A stretch of 64,000 nucleotides of DNA from Cryptomeria japonica (taxonomy: Eukaryota > Streptophyta > Pinopsida > Cupressales > Cupressaceae): positions 164,933,080 to 164,997,079 of the forward strand of contig NC_081413.1 of NCBI RefSeq assembly GCF_030272615.1, read 5' to 3'. Below are positions 59,729 to 64,000 of the stretch, piece after piece; positions within the stretch are counted from its first letter, which is position 1; the number at the start of each line of letters is the position of its first letter. The translations under genes were made by a program, and so were the position numbers. The notes under the pieces were generated by a model. The model made no database searches. It was not told the DNA's origin and saw only the letters and a list, made by a program, of their open reading frames with translations.

Positions 59729-60647
59729 TCAAGTATGACTATCTCCTGACGGAGATGGTCTCGCTCTAGATGCACCCGCCCCTGGATCTCCAGGAGGGTC
59801 CTGTCTCGCTCCTGATACACTCGCCCCTGGATCTCCAGGAGGGTCCTGTCTCGCCGGCCCCGTCACTCCTCGGCTCTCAGATCGTGTACCAGTAGTTCGA
59901 GATCGACTCGATCTCGACTGTGCAAAGCTCTCCACTCGTCGATCTCGAGGTACTGCCGCTTCATAATGCCGCCTGTAATACTCAACCTCCTGTACTCTCC
60001 ATGTTAGCTCTCTCAGGGTGTCTCTCAATGGACCACCCGCCGCTGCTCTCTGTACACTCGCCAAGGCCTCCTCCGCTTGTCCTCGCTGCTCTATCTTAGT
60101 ATCTCTCTCAGCGGTCAACTGAGAAATCTGTCGCTGATAGGTCAAAATCTGCACCTGCAGCTGCTGAATGGTAATCTGCAGGGTCCGGATCTGTGCATCC
60201 TCCACATGACCTGGCACTCGAACCCGCAGTGGTCCCTGTGCTGGAGGAACCCCTCCCACTCGCCCTGTCCTCGGTACTGGAGGTGGGAGTATATCTACCC
60301 TCCTCCTCTGAGCTGGTCTCACCATCTCCTCCTCACCCCCCACTGCCGCCAAAACCTCCGTCACTCTCCCCTCTCTCCCGGCTCTGATAGCCAATCCTCC
60401 TCTTCCCCTCTCAATCCTCCCCTACCGTGCCGCTCTCTCCACACCTCTACCTCCCCGCCTCCCTCTAGCTCCTCTACCTCCTCCATCCTCTCCATCATCT
60501 CCATCATCCCCCCCGTCTCCCTTCTTCCCATCCGAATCAAACGCTGGCCTCATCTCCTCTAGATCTGAGATCCTCACCACTACCCGCGCAGTAAACAAAC
60601 GGGCGAACTCCTCTGTCATCCCGACATCCTGTATCTCTGGGGCATAG
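59729..60647 (-). pseudogene. GC-rich antisense ORF of Tat-1, N-terminus cut off by copia C
   Basis: On the minus strand an open frame enters from the copia C boundary at 60647 and runs to TGA 59729-59731, with one in-frame TAG at 60422-60424. From the N-terminal side it has EEFARLFTARVVVRISDLEEM, a Gly/Asp-rich acidic linker, an Arg/Gly-rich stretch, a Pro-rich stretch and a coiled coil (TIQQLQVQILTYQRQISQL; about 60080-60200). It ends with Ser/Arg-rich sequence and two copies of a 15-residue repeat (ARQDPPGDPGAS; 45-bp DNA period at 59777 and 59822). It is far richer in G+C than its surroundings. Extra ORFs, sometimes antisense, are known between integrase and the 3' LTR in Tat/Ogre elements. 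The function is unknown. Confidence 0.65.
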
Positions 60648-61541
60648 TGTAAGGAAGTTAAGTAGCGGAAACAACTTCCTACACTAACCTTGAGAGGAGG
60701 GTAATGCAAAACTTTTTCAGATCATTACAACAGTTATAGAAAATAGAAATAGATATAATAGCATTCATACCACAACACAATGATTTACGTGGGGAAAACC
60801 CTTTCGGGAGAAAAACCCCACCCTCCAAAAGCAGCTCAATATTTTATTCAGCAATCAAAAACAGATTACAAAATAATTGCAGAGCAAGATCTTCGCAGGA
60901 GTACCACTAATCAGAGATTCAGAGGCAACTCAATAGCCATAAGACTCTTACACACAACCTCTATCTCACACACCTCATAAATAGGAGATACAATACAAGA
61001 AACCGTCAAACGGTATTACAAAACCATGGGCTAAAACCACCCAATAAGGTGTAGCCGACCTTATCTCCCTTCTAGATGCCCTATGACATGTTAAAGCACA
61101 CATCAACACGTGTTGCTCCCTTTTACAGCTCATTTATGTATCCGATACAAATTATTTTTCCTATTTCAGGAGTACAAACTTCCGGAGGCCATAACTTGAG
61201 AACCGGGTGTCCGATTGACGAACCGTTTGAAGCGCCGGAAAGCTCGCGAAGTGCTCTATCACCTCGTAACCCGCTTTGCCGGTTACAGCCACTTTTCAGG
61301 GCGTTTCGGAGCCTCTAAAGTCCCCAAAATTAAGTTTAAATATTTTATTGCACCCCTCCAAGACGAAAACTTTAATATCTTCAAAACTAGCTGTGACCTT
61401 GCGACGAAACTTTACCGGAATGCTTATCTAGCCAACCAGAAGCTTCAGGGAGAGTTTCGCACTATTTCGTGCTCAAATGAAAACTTACTATAAATAGTAA
61501 CCTCACATAAATGCAAGGTTGAGACACCATTTTTCCCAACA
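60648..61541 (-). repeat. 3' LTR of copia element C (894 bp)
   Basis: On the minus strand it starts TGTTGGGAAAAATGG after the purine-rich AAGTGGGAGATT and ends CTTAACTTCCTTACA. The plus-strand flank is CATAG (60643-60647), the predicted TSD. Near 60780-60815 it has the ACGTGGGGAAAACCC block seen in many plant copia LTRs. Confidence 0.88.
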
Positions 61542-61555
61542 AATCTCCCACTTGT
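61542..61555 (-). other. Polypurine tract of copia C
   Basis: The minus strand reads CAAGTGGGAGATT right before the LTR start, about 45 bp downstream of the pol stop codon. Confidence 0.7.
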
Positions 61556-61597
61556 CGAACACCTTGCATGAGCGGAAGGGAATGTCAACACAATGAA

Positions 61598-64000
61598 TCA
61601 ATTGCTAGGGGCCATAAGGCCCATAGACTCTGAACACCATCTGAACTTTTCTGTGCTCACAGCCTTAGTTAAAGCATCTGCAACATTCATCAAAGTTTCC
61701 ACCTTAACCAGCTTCACCCTACCATCTTCGACCATATCTCTAACAAAATGATACTGAATATCAATATGTTTGGTCCGGGCATGAAATGTAGGGTTCTTAG
61801 CTAGGCTAATTGCACTTTGACTGTCATAGTAAACTGTCACTGTACCTTGTTTTATTCCAATATCCGAACACAGTCTCTTAAGCCAAATGGCCTCTTTACA
61901 AGCATGAGTAGCTGCCATATACTCTGCTTCAGTAGTGGATAAAGCAACCACAGCCTGTCGCTTACTCATCCAACTAATTGCACCACCAAACAAAGTAAAC
62001 ACATAAGCACTGGTGGATCTTCTGCTATCAATATCACCTGCCCAATCTGAATCCACATAACCATGGATATCAAGGGAAATCATGTCTCCAACTGAATTAC
62101 CATGATAACACAAAGAATACTCTGAAGTACCCTTCAAATATCTGAAGACTCTTTTGACTGCATCCCAATGAACTCTACCAGGATTAGACATATATCTAGA
62201 AAGTACTCCCACTGCTTGGGCAATATCTGGTCTAGTACAGACCATAGCATACATCAAGCTTCCAATTGCACTCTGGTAAGGCACTCTGCTCATGTCTTCC
62301 ATCTCCAATGGGGATGTAGGACAATCTGAAACAGATAGTTTCGTTCCAATTGTAAAAGGAACACTCAATGGTCTACAATTCTGCATGTTGAACCTCTGTA
62401 ACACTGAATTCACATACTTACTCTGGCCTAGCCATAGCTTTCTATTCGCCCTATCTCTTCTAATTTCCATCCCAAGAATGTGCTTTGCTGCACCAAGATC
62501 TTTCATTTCAAATTTAGCAGCGAGCTGAGACTTCAGTTCTGAAATCATACCTTTCCCTTTACCAATGAATAACATATCATCAACATACAATGCAATGAAT
62601 AAGAAATGATCACCATAAGATTTATAATAAACACAGTGATCTGATTTAGAACGTTCAAATCCCAAACTCAACACATATGTATCAAATTTCTGGTACCACA
62701 TCCTAGGACTTTGTTTGAGGCCATACAAAGATTTCTTCAATTTACAGACCAAATTACTTTTGCCTTTCACCACATAGTGCTCTAGCTGTGTCATATAAAT
62801 GTCTTCCTCCAAATCACCATGAAGGAAAGCAGTTTTCACATCCATTTGTTCAACCTCTAAATCATAAGCAGTAGCAATAGAAAGCAAAAATCTAATGGAC
62901 GTCATTTTTGCAACAGGAGAAAATATCTCACCGTAATCAACACCCTCAACCTGAGAGTAGCCTTTTGCAACCAACCTTGCTTTATACTTCTCAATGCTTC
63001 CATCTGAACCAATCTTTTTCTTGAACACCCATTTACAACCAACAGGTTTTCGTCCTTCAGGCAATGGTACAAGATCCCATGTATCATTCTTTTTCAAAGC
63101 TGCCATTTCTTCCTCCATAGCAATCTTCCAGGATTCTGCATCATTCATACCTAATGCCTCTTCTACAGATTTCGGTTCATCCACACTAGTATTCAGAGCA
63201 AAAATACATCTCCAATCATCAGGGGAATACCTTTTAGGTGGTTGTCTATGTCTTGTAGACCTTCGAACAAGCTGAGTTGGAGGTTCTTCCTCCTCTTCTG
63301 AAGATTCAGAGCTAGACGAGCTCTCCTCAAATTCTTGCCTATCTAGGGGTCTCGATTCAACTCTTTCAGGTGTAGAAGGAAGTTGAATCACATATTCTTT
63401 TTTAGTCTGTTCTGGTTGCAATGTAATAGAAGGAGACTTAATTTCTCTAAAAATAACACTTCTACTGTGAATTACCTTTTGTGCAACAGGGTCCCAAAGC
63501 TTGTATCCTTTCACACCATAACTATACCCGATGAAGATACATTTCACAGCCTTGTTCTCCAACTTTGTTCGCTTCTCCTTTGGCACATGTGCATATGCCT
63601 CGCAACCAAAAACTCTAAGATGTCTCAATGAAGGCTTGTGACCTGACCATGCTTCCATAGGCGTTTTATCAACAAGAGCTGATGTAGGAGACCTGTTAAT
63701 CAGGTAGCAAGTAGTGGCAACAGCTTCAGCCCAAAACTTTTGTTCAAGACCAGCACCACTCAACATACTCCTAGCCTTCTCCATCAGTGTCCTGTTCATT
63801 CTTTCTGCAACTCCATTCTGCTGTGGAGAATACGGAGTTGTCTTCTGCCTGTTAATTCCACAGTCTTTACAGAATCTATCAAAATCATTAGAGCAGAACT
63901 CACCGCCATTATCAGTTCTCAAACATTTTATTTTCTTTCCAGTCTGCAACTCAACCATTGCTTTAAATTCTTTAAAATGACTAAAAACTTCAGATTTACT
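61598..64000 (-). CDS. Copia C polyprotein: integrase to RNase H, uninterrupted, N-terminus outside the window
   Basis: The frame is open from the window edge (64000) to a stop near 61598, about 800 codons with no stop. It contains part of the integrase core (CLRTDNGGEF with Asp; YSPQQNGVAERMNRT with Glu; about 63780-63930) and the integrase C-terminal region (VFGCEAYAHVPKEKR, IFIGYSYGVKGYKLW). An acidic Ser/Glu-rich linker (63270-63330) leads to reverse transcriptase (GCKWVFKKK, DVKTAFLHGDLEEDIYM, YVDD at about 62577-62588). RNase H is last (YVDSDWAGD, STTEAEYMA, YYDSQSAISL). It inserts DNA copies of the element. The catalytic residues visible are all present, in contrast to every other element here, so it is the youngest. 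It appears Tork/Tnt1-like, from recall of motifs. Confidence 0.93.
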   Translation of the reverse strand, partial: SKSEVFSHFKEFKAMVELQTGKKIKCLRTDNGGEFCSNDFDRFCKDCGINRQKTTPYSPQQNGVAERMNRTLMEKARSMLSGAGLEQKFWAEAVATTCYLINRSPTSALVDKTPMEAWSGHKPSLRHLRVFGCEAYAHVPKEKRTKLENKAVKCIFIGYSYGVKGYKLWDPVAQKVIHSRSVIFREIKSPSITLQPEQTKKEYVIQLPSTPERVESRPLDRQEFEESSSSSESSEEEEEPPTQLVRRSTRHRQPPKRYSPDDWRCIFALNTSVDEPKSVEEALGMNDAESWKIAMEEEMAALKKNDTWDLVPLPEGRKPVGCKWVFKKKIGSDGSIEKYKARLVAKGYSQVEGVDYGEIFSPVAKMTSIRFLLSIATAYDLEVEQMDVKTAFLHGDLEEDIYMTQLEHYVVKGKSNLVCKLKKSLYGLKQSPRMWYQKFDTYVLSLGFERSKSDHCVYYKSYGDHFLFIALYVDDMLFIGKGKGMISELKSQLAAKFEMKDLGAAKHILGMEIRRDRANRKLWLGQSKYVNSVLQRFNMQNCRPLSVPFTIGTKLSVSDCPTSPLEMEDMSRVPYQSAIGSLMYAMVCTRPDIAQAVGVLSRYMSNPGRVHWDAVKRVFRYLKGTSEYSLCYHGNSVGDMISLDIHGYVDSDWAGDIDSRRSTSAYVFTLFGGAISWMSKRQAVVALSTTEAEYMAATHACKEAIWLKRLCSDIGIKQGTVTVYYDSQSAISLAKNPTFHARTKHIDIQYHFVRDMVEDGRVKLVKVETLMNVADALTKAVSTEKFRWCSESMGLMAPSN

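Overview
The window looks like nuclear DNA of a land plant with a large, transposon-filled genome. A gymnosperm is my best guess, but nothing proves it. I can support one host gene. The rest is mostly retrotransposons of several lineages, most of them decayed and many inserted into one another, plus small foldback elements, microsatellites and an unclassified AT-rich repeat family (here called R).

1-9.4 kb: a purine-rich minisatellite; the 3' end and 3' LTR of a Ty1/copia element; about 3.6 kb where nothing is recognised; and two related LINE fragments in opposite orientation. One of these carries a 141-bp MITE-like insertion and is bounded by a 12-bp target-site duplication (TSD). Between them lies an LTR fragment with an initiator-Met primer binding site.

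10.3-14.6 kb: the host gene, on the minus strand. It has three exons and encodes a 753-aa LRR receptor-like kinase resembling the Arabidopsis At2g16250 family. Its kinase domain lacks the usual catalytic motifs, so it is predicted to be a pseudokinase.

15-23.4 kb: an R copy split by a nearly full-length L1-type LINE (ORF1 with a zinc knuckle; ORF2 with endonuclease, FADD reverse transcriptase, zinc motif and RNase H; and an unexpected acidic ORF3). The LINE is flanked by a 17-bp TSD. The right half of R also holds a foldback element and a TA microsatellite of about 120 bp.

23.4-33.7 kb: copia gag-protease remains; a minus-strand LTR element with a degraded coiled-coil interior and a Met-tRNA primer site; more R copies; and CA/TA microsatellites.

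33.75-64 kb: a stack of six retrotransposons, of which only the left ends are in the window. In order they are a decayed Tat-like Ty3/gypsy element, a chromovirus, copia A, copia B, a Tat-lineage element (Tat-1) and copia C. Copia C is the only one with an uninterrupted pol frame. Tat-1 keeps one reading frame for about 7.5 kb, broken by nine stop codons and no frameshift. Both Tat elements share an unusual architecture: a leader full of short CG-containing repeats, then a small upstream ORF whose protein is conserved between the two, then gag. Tat-1 also has a GC-rich ORF on the opposite strand downstream of integrase, and copia C is inserted in it.
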